A program made the translations under genes and the position numbers. From Taudactylus pleione (Eukaryota > Chordata > Amphibia > Anura > Myobatrachidae), in assembly GCA_031769625.1 (NCBI GenBank), contig JAUIMM010000040.1:16443501-16507500 (forward strand): 64,000 nucleotides of DNA. Direction: 5' to 3'. Within the stretch, counting starts at the first letter, position 1; every line of letters begins with the position of its first letter. Shown here piece by piece: positions 33,374 through 44,800 of this stretch. The notes beneath the pieces are model-generated. The model did not search any database. It had not been told where the DNA came from and saw only the letters and a program-made list of their open reading frames with translations.

Positions 33374-34600
33374 AAGTGAGTATGCACAATGTTTTGACAC
33401 TTGTAATGTTTAAAAAGTACAAAAATAACAAGGAAACTGATGCTACTCATTTTCTGTCATTGTTATGTAGTACAATGTGTACTCAAGAACTAATATTACA
33501 GTATTTTGAAAGTCAGGTGGTAGGCATACATGAAGTACCCCGGGTGTTGTTGTGGGCACAGATAAGTTAGGTGTAGAATGGTACCTTATAGCTTAGACTA
33601 CAGCTCCAGCGGATCTTCCTTCTCCTTTAGTAATGACTCCATGAGCTTTATCCACCTCAGGCTGTAGAAGTGAGGCTAGCCCATACACACTGTAAAATGA
33701 CATAAAATGAAAGCCTTGGTGAATAGAATAATCAAATAGATTTATTAAAGAGAGGTGGGAGGATATAGGCACAGAGCAGGTCACTGTATGAAAATAATGA
33801 TCACCATACATATGACAGGAGATTGCAGCACAAAAAGGAATATAGCAATTTCAACACAGTAGTTAGCAATATAGTAGTGACTAGGCAATGGGCAATAACT
33901 CTTTATACTAAAGACTTCTTTATCTTTAATGCTGCAGCACCTCTTTAGCTATAACTAGGAAAGGACAATTTCTCGGTTGTCTCAATATATTATACTTTAA
34001 ACACACAATAACATGCAAAACACTGATATACAATAATAGATACACAGATTATTACTCAGCAGATTTAACAAAAACCTCAAAACTGTTCCGTATTTTACTC
34101 TACAGTGCACATAAACTTTTGTCTTTGGAGTGTTCTGTTGCTGGACGATCACTGACCTATGACATGCATGTATTTGCATTGACAACTGGTAATAACAATA
34201 AGCGTAGCATCTAATGCTATTCGTTCCTGATTCCAGAGAGTAAGGGGTACCATTACTAAGAATTGTGTTTGGCCGAGATTGCATTCCCATGTGAGTTTCT
34301 TCATAGATTTACTAAAGGCAAACATGAGTGAAATCCAGCATAGAAATAGATGACCAAACATGCAAATAGAAGCTACTAGACCATCAAAACAACACGTGTA
34401 CTTTCCATAGACTGTAATACAACTCACGGATTTACTAAGAATTGTGTTTTAAAACATGATAAAACACGAAGCAGAATAGAAGAATCCCTCAGAAGTGCCT
34501 ATGAGCAGCGTGTTGTGCCAGTGTAATCTGTGCAGTACTTTTGTGTATATAAAGGATTACATTTGGGGAAATGGCTCCCTCGTATTTCTAGTAGCCAACA
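33374..34600. other. unassigned DNA
   Basis: No gene was recognised. A direct repeat TTACTAAGAATTGTGTT occurs at ~34253 and ~34434, about 181 bp apart, perhaps marking the edges of a small unknown insertion. Confidence 0.45.
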
Positions 34601-34609
34601 CTGGGCTCA

Positions 34610-34960
34610 CCCAACTGGAGGGTAACGCCACAGAAAGGCAACACACATCACCCCCCCCTGCCAAAGCATTATCCAACCCCAAACTGGTCATCCTAGCCCT
34701 GGGATTCCTCAGAAAGTGGAGACTTCCCCTGAAAAAGGGGACCCTCCTCCCAAGGATAAGGGGTCAATCCCGGGGCTATTCTCTCCACCCCTGGTGGCAG
34801 TGGGTGCAGGGTTAATGGTTGCAAAATAGTAGTTAATATTGTTCTTCACAGTGGTACTACAGGTACCCAAAAGCCGGCCTCACCATGGCAACAATTGGAG
34901 AACCACAAGTGCCACCATGCCTGTACCCCCACTGTGAAGAAAATATTAAAAATAGACAAT
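34610..34960. repeat. dispersed repeat family R1, copy 2
   Basis: A degenerate copy of the repeat at 10500-10880, in the same orientation. It shares the GGTAA(C/T)GCCACAG start, GGAGAACCACAAGTGCCA and a GAAAATATTAAAAATAGACA tail. Confidence 0.68.
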
Positions 34961-35117
34961 AGCTGTATCAAATTCTGTGTCTCCGACGCATATGTGACAC
35001 ATGTGACTTCTACGACAAATAATCCCCACACACCAACACCGACTAGCCCGGCAGCTATACATCACCTCTTACATATGCACATATGGTACAAGCCATGCAA
35101 AAAAATTATGTCCTATA

Positions 35118-35452
35118 CTTAAAGAGCAGGCACAGGTACAGGCTGTGGTTTTGCAGCAAGCAGTAACAGATATTGAAGAGCAGATACAGCTCTTGATTCA
35201 AAGAGTGTCTCTGTTGGAAAAGAGGTGTGGGGAAAACTTCCAGGACATCAGAGTTAAAAACACTGACTTCTACACTACAGTAGTCTGACCAGCATATATG
35301 GGCTAAATTAGTCCATACTTGCCTATCCTCCTGGGACCTGGAAGTTTCCCCCACACCTCTGTTCCAACAGAGACACTCTTTGTATCAAGAGCTATATCGC
35401 TCTTCAATATCTGTTACTGCAGGCCTGTACTTGTGCCTGCTCTTTAAGTATA
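35118..35452. repeat. 335-bp foldback with ~140-bp arms
   Basis: The left arm CTTAAAGAGCAGGCACAGGT ... GGGGAAAACTTCCAGG and the right arm CCTGGAAGTTTCCCCCAC ... TGTGCCTGCTCTTTAAG are inverted copies with small differences and a ~50-bp spacer. The left arm has an open frame with a leucine-rich, coiled-coil-like run (VTDIEEQIQLLIQRVSLLEK). That could be a retroelement ORF1 coiled coil, but this is unproven. Confidence 0.83.
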
Positions 35453-35477
35453 AGACTTATCAATTTGGTGCCCCCCC

Positions 35478-35720
35478 TACCCGTCACAGCCACTGACACT
35501 GTAATGTAGCATTTCGCATGCAGATACACCCGCAGTAGCATACAGAATATAGGCATGCTGCATATCATTTTAATCAGCAGAAGCTGCGTGTGTGTCTGTT
35601 CACATCGCAACATCCTGGGCAAATAAGACGCATTTCAAGGGAACAATGTGCACGAAAAGATGCTCGGTACTGCCAAGTCAATTTGCGTTCAAATGTTATG
35701 TGTATGCACTGAGGATAGAT
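35478..35720 (-). repeat. dispersed repeat family R2, copy 1 (inverted)
   Basis: The complement of 41100-41300: shares GCAGCATGCCTATATTCTGT, the GCAGATACA/TGTATCTGC context and AAGA(T/C)GCTCGGT.CTGCC. The ends are undefined and no coding capacity was seen. Confidence 0.7.
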
Positions 35721-36313
35721 GTATGTGGACACAGCTGTATGCTTTAGTCACAGATAAAATAGTGACCTGTATATACTGTAAGACTGCCACTGTGGTAGGA
35801 CTACAAATCACAAAATGTCCAGTCTACTGCTGACTCCATCACATGCCGGGAAGTTGCTCCACCAAAGATCTGCCCCCAGACTCAGTCACTGGTATCACAG
35901 GCCCCGCCTCCCATGCTCTGTTGCCCACAACTCTGTCCGGTACATCCTTGTTGACATCCAGCTCCTGGAAGAAGATCTGCAGCCGCACTTATGCGTGAGC
36001 CAGCCACTCAGGACTCTGCTGCACGGCTCTGTGGTTAGAGCTGTTACCAGGGATGAGTGGGATGGGGAGTTGTGGGTGAGGGGGAGCACCGGGACTGTTG
36101 CATGGGTTTGACGGTAGGACTGCCGCCAGGGAGGAGTGAAATGGAAAGTTGTGGGGATGGTGGCTTCTCAGGTGGCGGAAAGAGGCGCCATGTATTCGAC
36201 ATCGGTGACGGTACACTCCGGGAACATATTTACAGCCCTAAGTGGGTTGAATATATTGTGGGCAATGGAGGAGGTGGTCCTTCAGTGCTGGCACCCAGCG
36301 GCAGACGCCTCCA
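35721..36313. other. unassigned G/C-richer DNA before the L1
   Basis: Open frames on both strands without a recognisable domain. A GTGGGATGGGGAGTTGTGG-like phrase recurs near 36060 and 36135. Nothing further can be assigned. Confidence 0.4.
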
Positions 36314-36329
36314 TTGTCTCCCATAGTTC

Positions 36330-36703
36330 GGCCCCTGAATGACATTGTTATTGAAAGAACTTACAGGACTGGGTTTATTAGATCACAACCTGAATCTAAA
36401 CCAAGAGCTATTTTGTTTTGCTGTCTAAATTATTTACATAAAGAAGCAATATGGACAGCCTCACGTAAGCAAATAAATTTATCCTGGAACAATTCCAAGT
36501 TTTCAATTTTGAAAGATTACTCCCCTGAGTTTAGGATAGCATTCATCCCCATCTGTTCTGGATTGTTTCAATTAGGCCACAAATTTGCACTGTTGTATCC
36601 AGCACGTCTCTGTGTATTTGAGGAAGAAACTAGAGATTTTGCATCAGCTTTAGATGTTGAGAAATACATAGATAAATTGAAGCATGTTGTGATGGCTATT
36701 TGA
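36330..36703 (+). pseudogene. L1 ORF1p fragment (RRM and C-terminal domain)
   Basis: Reads continuously with LNYLHKEAIWTASRKQ, then FSILKDYSPEFRIA, then KFALLYPARLCVFEEETRDF. This is the nucleic-acid chaperone region of L1 ORF1 proteins (the usual pattern is LL-PA-L.V). The N-terminal coiled coil is missing. The frame ends at TGA 36701-36703. Confidence 0.83.
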
Positions 36704-36979
36704 GTTTATATGATTGAGCTTTCTGGAAAGTGATTAAGTGATAAGTGATTAAAGACTATGTTTATCACTTATTCTCCTAACCATACAAGGGTCAGGAAAA
36801 AGTTAACTATTTAAAGGTCTTATACTGGCTTTAGATGCTGAGGAATATATGGAGAAACTGGCTTAAATTGCAGGGGACCATAGTTTTTTTGTTTTTCTTT
36901 TTTTCAATGATTATATATTGGGACTTTGGTACGCACTTATACTTTAGTAACTATATAAATGTGATATTTTGCATTATTA

Positions 36980-37871
36980 GGGGCCTATTCATTAAAACAT
37001 AATTATCACATGTTATAATTATGGTTTGAACTCGGTTTAAGAGGCATTCGTCATGCCTCCTCACCTAAACTATCATTTCCGAAAAACTGCTGTCTCTACG
37101 AAACCAGTTTTTTGAAAGTGACAGACTTTTCTCGGCTCCTCTTCAGTTTTCACTGACTGTGTTCAAGCTGCGCATGCGCAGCTCGAATACAGGATGCGAA
37201 GAAGCCCCCGCCTATCTGCCCTCCCTCCAATTAACCCTGCCGGGGTCTGTCATCCCACCCCGCATCCTCGTAAAGATGCCCTGCCAGAGACTGTGCCCCC
37301 CCAGACCTGCTGCACCGAGTAGGTCCCCCACTGTCACTGCTGTGCGGGGGACCTACTCGGCAAAGCTGATGCTGCTACTGTTAGAGAGTGACCCCCCCCC
37401 CCGGTCAGACTCACTGGCCGACAGCGCTCCTTCCCCCGGTCACACTTCAGCGCAGCCCTCCTCTACATAGCCCTCCTTCACCCCGGTCACACATAAGCCC
37501 ATTGTAGGACCCCCACTGCCATTGCCATGCGGGGGACCTACTCAGCAAAGCCGATGCTGCTACTGCCAGAGAGTGGAGACTTGAACGCCCATCCCCAACC
37601 CCCCCCCCTTCCCGGTCAGACTTGCTGGCTGACAGCTTTCCATCCCCCCCCGGTCAGAATTCAGCACAGCACTCCTTCACCCCGGTCACACATAAGCCCA
37701 TTGTAGGACCCCGGCCGCCACCGCTGCTGTGCGGGGGACCTACTCGACAGAGATGCTGCAGCCACTGGAGACTTTTGATGAATAGGGCTGATACTTAATT
37801 TCCACAAAAATAGGTGAAAATCTTAATTTTCACCTACTTTTGTAGAAATTAAGCGATGATGAATAGACCCC
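36980..37871. mobile_element. 892-bp MITE with TTA target duplication, nested in the L1
   Basis: The ends GGGGCCTATTCAT and ATGAATAGACCCC are flanked by TTA at 36977-36979 and 37872-37874, consistent with PIF/Harbinger mobilisation. The GC-rich interior has about 2.4 tandem copies of a ~185-200-bp unit (GTGCGGGGGACCTACTC-like anchors at ~37344, 37529, 37731). A TGCGCATGCGCA palindrome lies at 37169. Confidence 0.85.
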
Positions 37872-38094
37872 TTAGTCATGAAAATAGAAGGTACATAGAT
37901 AAATTGAGAATATCGTGGCTTTGGACATTGAGAAGGATATGAAGCAGCAGATCCACAAGTGCAGAGACTATTAAAGATGGCATGATTGATTTATTTACTG
38001 TTATATTATCTATATTTCTTATTTTTACTCTCATTATATATTTGGATTTTGATATGCACTGTCACTGTAGAGAATATATATGTGTGGTAGTTTG

Positions 38095-38660
38095 AAATAC
38101 TAGTTTTGAAACTAGAAGGTATAGAGATATACTGAGAATATAAAAATATGATCACATCAGTAAGCACAATTATTATGTAATGCACATGTTTCTGCATGTG
38201 TTTTATTTCTTTTTTTGCCTTTACTTAGTGTATTTATCAGAAGAATATATATGCTATACAGCTATATATGGTAGTATTTTTAGAGAGTAATAATGAGATG
38301 GAAAATATGTGTGCTTTTTGCACTACAGTGTATTTAGTATACTTTAAAGGTATCACATTTAAAAATTTCTACTTTTCTTTTTCTATTTATTTTTGTGCCT
38401 AAGTTAGTGGTACTAGTTTTGAAAATAAAAGGTATATGGAGAAAACAGGTATATGTCTATATGATCACACTAGTGACAGTGAGCACAGTTACAATAGAAT
38501 GTACATGGTTTTTCATATGCTTTTTTATTTCTCTTTATTTAGTTTATGTATCGAAAGTTTTATTGTTTGATGTGAATATGCATTGTTGGTATTTTTAGAG
38601 AGGAATATTGAGATTGAAAAATTGGTTTATTTGTGAAATTCACAAAGTATATTTTAAAGG
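38095..38660. repeat. ~305-bp tandem duplication in the L1 inter-ORF region
   Basis: TAGTTTTGAAA...GAAGGTAT followed by TATGATCACA and AGTAAGCACA at ~38100-38200 is repeated in diverged form at ~38405-38500. Shorter related phrases (AAATACATAGATAAATTGA) also occur at the end of ORF1 and at 37890. The inter-ORF spacer seems to have grown by serial duplication. Confidence 0.65.
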
Positions 38661-39192
38661 TAACACATTTATATTTTTCTATTTTTTTGTGTCGAACATC
38701 CCCAGTAGCAAAGGTTATGATATATATTATAACTGTGCTTGGTTTGGAGCTATTCCACTCCCAATTATTCATTGTAAAGCCTATTTGTTGTTACATGAAA
38801 TCTCTTAGTTCAATGTTTGCCCTAAACCCTGTTAGGACTTTAAGGGTGTTTTAATTGATAATCAGTATTCTTAGAGCTTAGAATGGGCAGCTGCAATTTT
38901 CCTGTTTTTTTCTGCATTAGAACTACAAGTCTCAGCATGGTAGTGCCTCTTATTATGTTTAAATTAGGATGTGCAGCCCAGACCCCTTTTTTCCTTTGTA
39001 TGTTTGTAGCTTCCTACCTTTCTCAGGTGATTTCAATTAGTATAGGTCCTTTGTATTAAAGTACACACATTTAATTGGCACTATTAATGGTAAGCCCTAG
39101 ATAAAGTTATATAATGTGTCAGTTTTAGTGATGTCAGGGACCCACCTGATGAGGTTCACCGTGATGTGGTAGGTGGGCAAACATCTTTGGCC

Positions 39193-39625
39193 AAACATGT
39201 ACTGATTCAGCAAGGATCGCTATTGTGTATGCAGCTGCGACGTCCACTGCTGCTTTCTTACATCTGCATTCCGGCGTATACATTGGTACCATCGATACAC
39301 ATCACGCACAATTTACACCAGGTCTGACTAGCCACAGAAACTGCAAGTCTCGTCAAACGCAGTGAGTACTCAAGGGACATATGCAATTGCAGTGACTAAT
39401 TTATGCACGCCCATGAAACGGCGTTCAAACCACCCCCCCATCAGCCCCCCGAAAACGCTCTCAGCCTGTCACTCACTCTGCTTGGACTCCTCTGTGCATC
39501 AGTAATCACAGTGCGATTGCAGCACATGTGCAGTGCAGTGCGGCTTTTACGCATGCGCACTAGTGAACAATTGGCCAACCTGCGTACACAGTTGCATTTG
39601 CGAACGCTACTAAATCAGGCCCTAA
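39193..39625. mobile_element. probable MITE nested in the L1
   Basis: The right end CTAAATCAGGCCCTAAG and the left-side TACTGATTCAGCAAGG form a weak inverted pair similar to other GGCCCTGATTCAG-ended MITEs here. L1-like text (TTGATAATCAGTA.TCTTAG) is found on both sides (38855 and 39677). Boundaries are uncertain. Confidence 0.4.
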
Positions 39626-39754
39626 GAACCTCATTATAAAACCATGTTAATTGTTGGAGTTTATGATATATATATTTTGATAATCAGTAGTCTTAGTGCT
39701 TAGAGTGAGCTTCTGCATTTTCCCCTTTTTTCTGATTATACATATATTTAAACA

Positions 39755-39850
39755 AGTTGAAATTAGATATTGTATTTATGCAGGAGACGCATCTTCTCCC
39801 AGAGATTCTTAAACTTAGCATAATGGGAAGATCTGTATTAGCATCTACCT
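39755..39850 (+). pseudogene. L1 endonuclease fragment
   Basis: Reads LDIVFMQETHLLPEILKL, the strand and QET motif containing the conserved Glu of APE-type L1 endonuclease. It breaks at a stop near 39860. The remaining endonuclease domain is unrecognisable. Confidence 0.72.
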
Positions 39851-39990
39851 TTATACATCGATAGCCCAGGGTGTTCTTATATGGGTTAGAAAACAATTGA
39901 AGGCTGAACTGCTACTTCCACTACTGGATTCTGAAGGCTGATATTTCATTGCAAATAGTAATTAAGTAGTGAAAGAGTTCTGAAACTTTT

Positions 39991-40033
39991 ATATCTATAT
40001 ATACTCATACTTTTAGCATGAGTATATATAGAT
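39991..40033. repeat. short perfect hairpin
   Basis: TATCTATATATACTCAT and ATGAGTATATATAGATA form 17-bp perfect arms around a 9-base loop between the endonuclease and RT parts of the L1. Confidence 0.9.
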
Positions 40034-40084
40034 ACTCCAGCTAAATCTTCTTTTTTGGTTACTATATGCTTGATAAGGCTAGAT

Positions 40085-40920
40085 CTAGATAAACTCGTAC
40101 AACTGGGTGCACCAGTCATATCTGAGGAAGTTCGTAAGGCTATTCAGGGACTGAAACCTCTGAAGGCTTCAGGCCAAGATGGACTCACAGGGGAGTATTA
40201 TAAAAAATATTTGCCACAGATTTGTGATACCTATTGCTAACCATACACTTCCAAAGTTTTTTTATGAAGCAATTATTAAACTTCTTCCAAAACCAGTTCA
40301 AGATCCATAGCTACCAACATCATATAGACCTATATCACTTTTAAACGTGGATTACAAACTTCTGACTAAATTATTAGCAGATAGAATTAATTTAGTACTC
40401 CTAGATATTATCGATGCAGACCAGACAGGATTTATTTATGGCCGGCATTCGGTAAGCAATATTCGTAAGGTATTAACAGCAGTACAATGAATCTCATCCA
40501 CTGGTATAGTAGAACCTCAGTTTTTATTATAATCGGATGCTGAGAAGTCTTTTGACCTATCCCATATCATGAGATCACATTTTTAAAACTATGAAAAGGT
40601 TTGGGGTTCCAGAGGAAATTATTACTATACTTCAAACGTCTTATTCATATCCAACCTCTCAAATCGCATGTAATAGATATTCCTATGATCCAGTTATTAT
40701 ACAGAGGGAAACACAGTAAGGATGTCCGCTCTCCTCTTTTATTTGCGATAGCGATAGAATTGCAATTGGCAATAGCCTTATGTAAGATGTGAGAATTTAA
40801 GGGGATATATGTTAATATATTGGAAGTAAAACTTGCATTATTTGCAGCTGACATGCTGCTCTTTGTTTCTGAACTATCTATTCCAGCAATTTTGAACAAG
40901 GTAAAAACATTTGTGCTTTT
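40085..40920 (+). pseudogene. L1 reverse transcriptase fragment
   Basis: Successive blocks include EEVRKAIQGLKPLKASGQDG, then TSYRPISLLNVDYKLLTKLL, then DADQTGFIYGRHSVSNIRKV, a degraded DAEKSFD, and an SALLFYL-like stretch where RQGCPLSPLLF is expected. Many stops and frame changes occur. Further C-terminal text (FKIKYVGINNITDKIQDL at ~41420; GGLAVPDILAF at ~41735) continues downstream. Confidence 0.83.
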
Positions 40921-41004
40921 TTAGGGATTTAAAATTAATATGAAAAAAATCAGAACCCCCCATACTCAATGAAACACCTACAGATGTGTCAACATACATC
41001 TAGT

Positions 41005-41350
41005 CTCCTTCCGTGTTAAACAGCAATTCTAGTCGCGCCATGCCGTGGCACAGATTGGTATCGCCGAGCATCATTTCATACAACATTTTCCCTTTAGATG
41101 CATCATATTCACAAAGTAATGCAAATAGGATGCACAAACAGCCTATGCTGATTAAAATGTTATGCAGCATGCCTATATTCTGTGTGCGACTATGGCTGTA
41201 TCTGCATGCCAAATGCTACCTTACAGTGTCAACGACTTTGAGTATAGGATACATTTTAGAGGAGAAAGTCACACAAAAAGACGCTCGGTGCTGCCGAGTC
41301 GCATGGCGCTTACGTGTTGTGTAACGTTACTTGTAGTGTGCAGAGTATAG
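41005..41350 (+). repeat. dispersed repeat family R2, copy 2
   Basis: Interrupts the L1 after the RT core. Its central part is the complement of 35478-35720. The insertion edges are approximate. Confidence 0.65.
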
Positions 41351-42186
41351 ATATATGTTGAAACATCTGTATAACTTCCAACTTATTTGGAATACTGACT
41401 CAATTCAAATTAATACGTTCAAAATTAAATATGTAGGGATTAATAATATAACTGACAAGATTCAAGATTTATATGCAACAGATTTCTCTTTGCTGCTACG
41501 TAACATATGATCTAGTCTGGATAATTGGAAATTACCGTATTACCAGTTTCATTATTGGGATGAGTGGCAATTATTAAAAGTGTTATCTTCCCTAAAATAT
41601 CTTATATTTTACATATGCTACTGATAAAATTGTCAAAATCTGATATAGCAATTTGGCATAAGATGATTTAAAAATGTATGTGGATAGGAAAAACCGTGAT
41701 TATCAATTGTAAAACTACAGCATCAAAAGGGGGGGCTGGCAGTTCCAGATATTTTGGCATTTACTCGGATGATTTATTATTGATTGGCTTATAGGTAGAT
41801 CTATTTATACTAATATAGATATTGAACAGGCAATGTTTTATCCATACCGTCTTAGTGCACTACTACAGTACATACTCCAAAATGGTTTTTTCCAGCTTTA
41901 ATAATGTGAAATGTATTACTTTGAGATACCTATCTGTTGTGTTGGGCCATTAATAAAGCATTACATAGTAATCCACTTTCAACTAGATATATATAACTAT
42001 TAATGGAAATCCATCTTTTCAACCTGCATTAGATAATTAAAAAAATTGTACTGGAAGACTGGGGGTATTGTAGCAATTAGATATGTATTTGATCCTGGTG
42101 GTGGTTTACTCTCCTTCCAAGATTGTGCTGTGAAATATGACATAAGTAAGAAACAATTTTATATATACCTTCAACTAAGACACTTT

Positions 42187-42529
42187 GGGCCTGATTCAGC
42201 TTTGGAAATAGAGTGAGATATCTCACTCAACTGATCATCTTGGTGAAACCATGCTGCACTGCAGGTGGGGAAGATTTAAAATGTGCAGAGAGATTTAGAT
42301 TTGGGAGGAGTGTGTCAAAACTGACATCTAAATTGTAGAGTAATAATAAAGCTGTGCAGTATAATAATAAAGCAGAGCAGTATTTGTGGGCTACATTCAA
42401 AAGCAGCCAGTATTTACCCCACATGCAATTTTTTTTTATGTATTTACACCCCTTGTATTGCAATACGGTTTGTCCAGGTTCACAGTTAAGTGCTATTTCT
42501 CACTCTATTGCCAAAGCTGAATCAGGCCC
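42187..42529. mobile_element. 343-bp MITE nested in the L1
   Basis: The ends GGGCCTGATTCAGCTTTGG and CCAAAGCTGAATCAGGCCC extend with ATAGAGTGAGA/TCTCACTCTAT. TTT flanks both sides. They share the GGCCTGATTCAG terminus with the hairpin-chain MITEs, but the interior is ordinary AT-rich DNA. Confidence 0.87.
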
Positions 42530-42959
42530 TTTATTCAATCATTCCCCCATGATTTGTAGGAGTGGATGCCGGTGTTCTTAAATCTTTACATGTATCAGTA
42601 TCTACTTTCACATACAAAACAAAATTTTTTAATTTGTATATTATTCAGAGATACTGAACAAATATAGAACTCTACCTTACATAAATGGTCCCTAGACATT
42701 CTTCAGATTTATTTGATAATTTAGACTGTACTTTAGGGTATTTACAATGAGCCCAGTTACAAAAAGTTCACATTTGAACCCTGCATAGAGATTATATATC
42801 ACAATGCAGCTGAAAACAGTGGAAACACATAAGTAGGGAGGAGACAGGTCAATGTCTTAAATGTCATGCTTAAAATGCTCTGTTCTTTCATAATTTTTGG
42901 TTGTGTCTAAAAATTTGGAATAAAGTGATTGTGTGCTAATTTTGAAATGTGTGGTACAA

Positions 42960-43740
42960 AGCTTAGACAAACAGTATCTACCTAGTGACATTATATATAA
43001 ATTTGCGCCCTCCCATCCAATTTTGTATAAAGGGACAGTGGTGCGTGCCGAAAATGGGGTGTGGTATCATAAGAAAAGGATGTGGTCACACCAGTAGCCC
43101 CAATTCAAATTACACCACACATAGTGCCCTTGATTCACATCCCAACACAATAGTGTCTCTTTTACACAATGCCCACAGTAGTACCCCTTATACACAATGC
43201 CCACAGATGTACCCCTTATACACAATGCCTACAGTAGTGCCTCTTTTACACATAACACCCACAGTAGTAGTGACCCTTCTACATATAAGGTCCACAGTAG
43301 TAGTGCCATAAATATGCAATGCCTGTAGTAGTGCCCCTTATGCAATGTCCACAGTGGTAATGCCCCTTATACAATGATCCACATTAGTAGTGCACCCTAT
43401 ACAATGCCCACAGCGGCAGTGTCCCAATGCAATTCCCATAGTGGTATTGCTCCCTATGCAATGCTCACAGTGGTATTGCTCCCTATGCAATGCTGTCAGT
43501 GGTAGTCCCTCTTATGTAATGCCAACAGTGATAGTGCCCCCTATATAATGTCCACAGTAGTAGTGCCCCTTACACATAAAGACAAACACACACAACACTG
43601 TACTTACCTGAATACCCACTCCTGGGCCCACCACCTGGCTGCATGGAGAGAGCTGCCAGGCACCCGGCAAATGGAGAAGGCGGCCACAGCGCCCCTCCAG
43701 GCTGGTGTCTCCCTGCTTTGCAGGACGCAGGCCCTGGTGA
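42960..43740. repeat. insertion with ~30-bp minisatellite
   Basis: Between ~43130 and 43590 about 15-17 degenerate units of the type CACAGTAGTAGTGCCCCTTA plus TACAATGCC follow one another. A GC-rich flank (43600-43740) follows. It interrupts the L1 between the HNFWLCLKIWNKV-coding part and the KLILSKWIDHSPP-coding part. Confidence 0.8.
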
Positions 43741-44370
43741 CAATTATAGTGACCATAGCAGAAAAACTTATTCTATCTAAATGGATAGACCACTCCCCAC
43801 CTTGATTGGAGCAGGTTACAGCCGCATTATTACATCTGATATACCTAGATAGATAAGCTTCCAGGTCTGATATTGATCAAGGGGTAATTCAATTTTACAA
43901 AAAAGGGAGCCATAGACTTATCTACTCAGGAACAATTATTAAAATGTTTTGAATTGACTAATTGGTAGCTCTACTGACAGCTCTAAATTTGCAGAACTGA
44001 GAGCGTGCATGATTTTTGATATTTAAGGGTCGCCCTTCATATCCTTCCCCCTTTTTTGCCTCTTTCTTTTATTTTTCTTTTCCTTATTTTCTTTTCTCAC
44101 CCTTTTCTTTTTTAGAAGTTGGATATAGGGAGTTTTATGATAGGAAAAGTTATTTATTGTCATTAAATTCTTTAAATAAGTTTCTAATAGAAGGTAGATT
44201 TTATAATTTAATATTATATTTTGTTATACTATTTGTCAAATAAAGTGATGTAAGGTGTTTGTTAAATATTTAGAGATAATTTAACTATATGAATGTTTTT
44301 TTCTGTATTGCCCTTCTTTTTAGTTTGTGTGACTTATTTACTATTGAAAATGGAATAAAGATATTCAAAA
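43741..44370 (+). pseudogene. L1 ORF2 C-terminal fragment and 3' UTR
   Basis: Reads IVTIAEKLILSKWIDHSPP, matching the conserved late ORF2 segment of L1s (A.K.I...W...PPS). The 3' UTR has a pyrimidine-rich stretch (44047-44115) and ends around GGAATAAAGATATTCAAAA. Confidence 0.7.
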
Positions 44371-44599
44371 CAGAATAAGGGATTGCCAGAACCTAAATGT
44401 ACTATGTAAAATGCAGAACTTTATTGAAGGAAGGGGATAGCTCTTGAGAATTACAGTATATAGTTCTAATAATTACATTATTTCCCCTAACTGTAGTTAT
44501 TTAGTGGTTAGTTTGTATCAAATGTCTGCCTATTTATTATCAATATATGGCAGTACTATTTAACTTCCTTACTTCAGGTTTCCTTGATACAGTACTATA
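44371..44599. other. unassigned AT-rich DNA
   Basis: Nothing assignable was seen between the L1 end and the next MITE. Confidence 0.5.
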
Positions 44600-44752
44600 A
44601 GGTTTATGTATCACGCAGCAACCAATCAGCATTGAAGTAGCATTTATCAAGTAAAGTCTAGAAAATAATAGGTAGGAGGTGATTGGTTGCTATGGACAAC
44701 TTCTCCATTGGTCCACTTCTCCACACTTTTCATCGCTTGATACATAAACCCT
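44600..44752. mobile_element. 153-bp MITE with ATTGGTTGCTATGG core
   Basis: The ends AGGTTTATGTATC and GATACATAAACCCT are inverted repeats. The core GATTGGTTGCTATGGACAAC matches the MITE at 23765. Confidence 0.75.
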
Positions 44753-44800
44753 GCAATATGAAAATCCTTCAAACCGTGTGCAATTCAGAGTTGATATACA

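Larger units (their letters stand above)
36314..44370 (+). mobile_element. decayed L1-type LINE with nested insertions
   Basis: In order on the plus strand: ORF1p C-terminal half, inter-ORF region with duplications, endonuclease fragment, reverse transcriptase blocks, C-terminal region, pyrimidine-rich 3' UTR and an AATAAAG-type end near 44360. It is split by a TTA-flanked MITE (36980-37871), a probable MITE (39193-39625), repeat R2 (41005-41350), another MITE (42187-42529) and a minisatellite-bearing insertion (~42960-43740). Stops and indels run throughout. The 5' end is missing. Confidence 0.85.
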
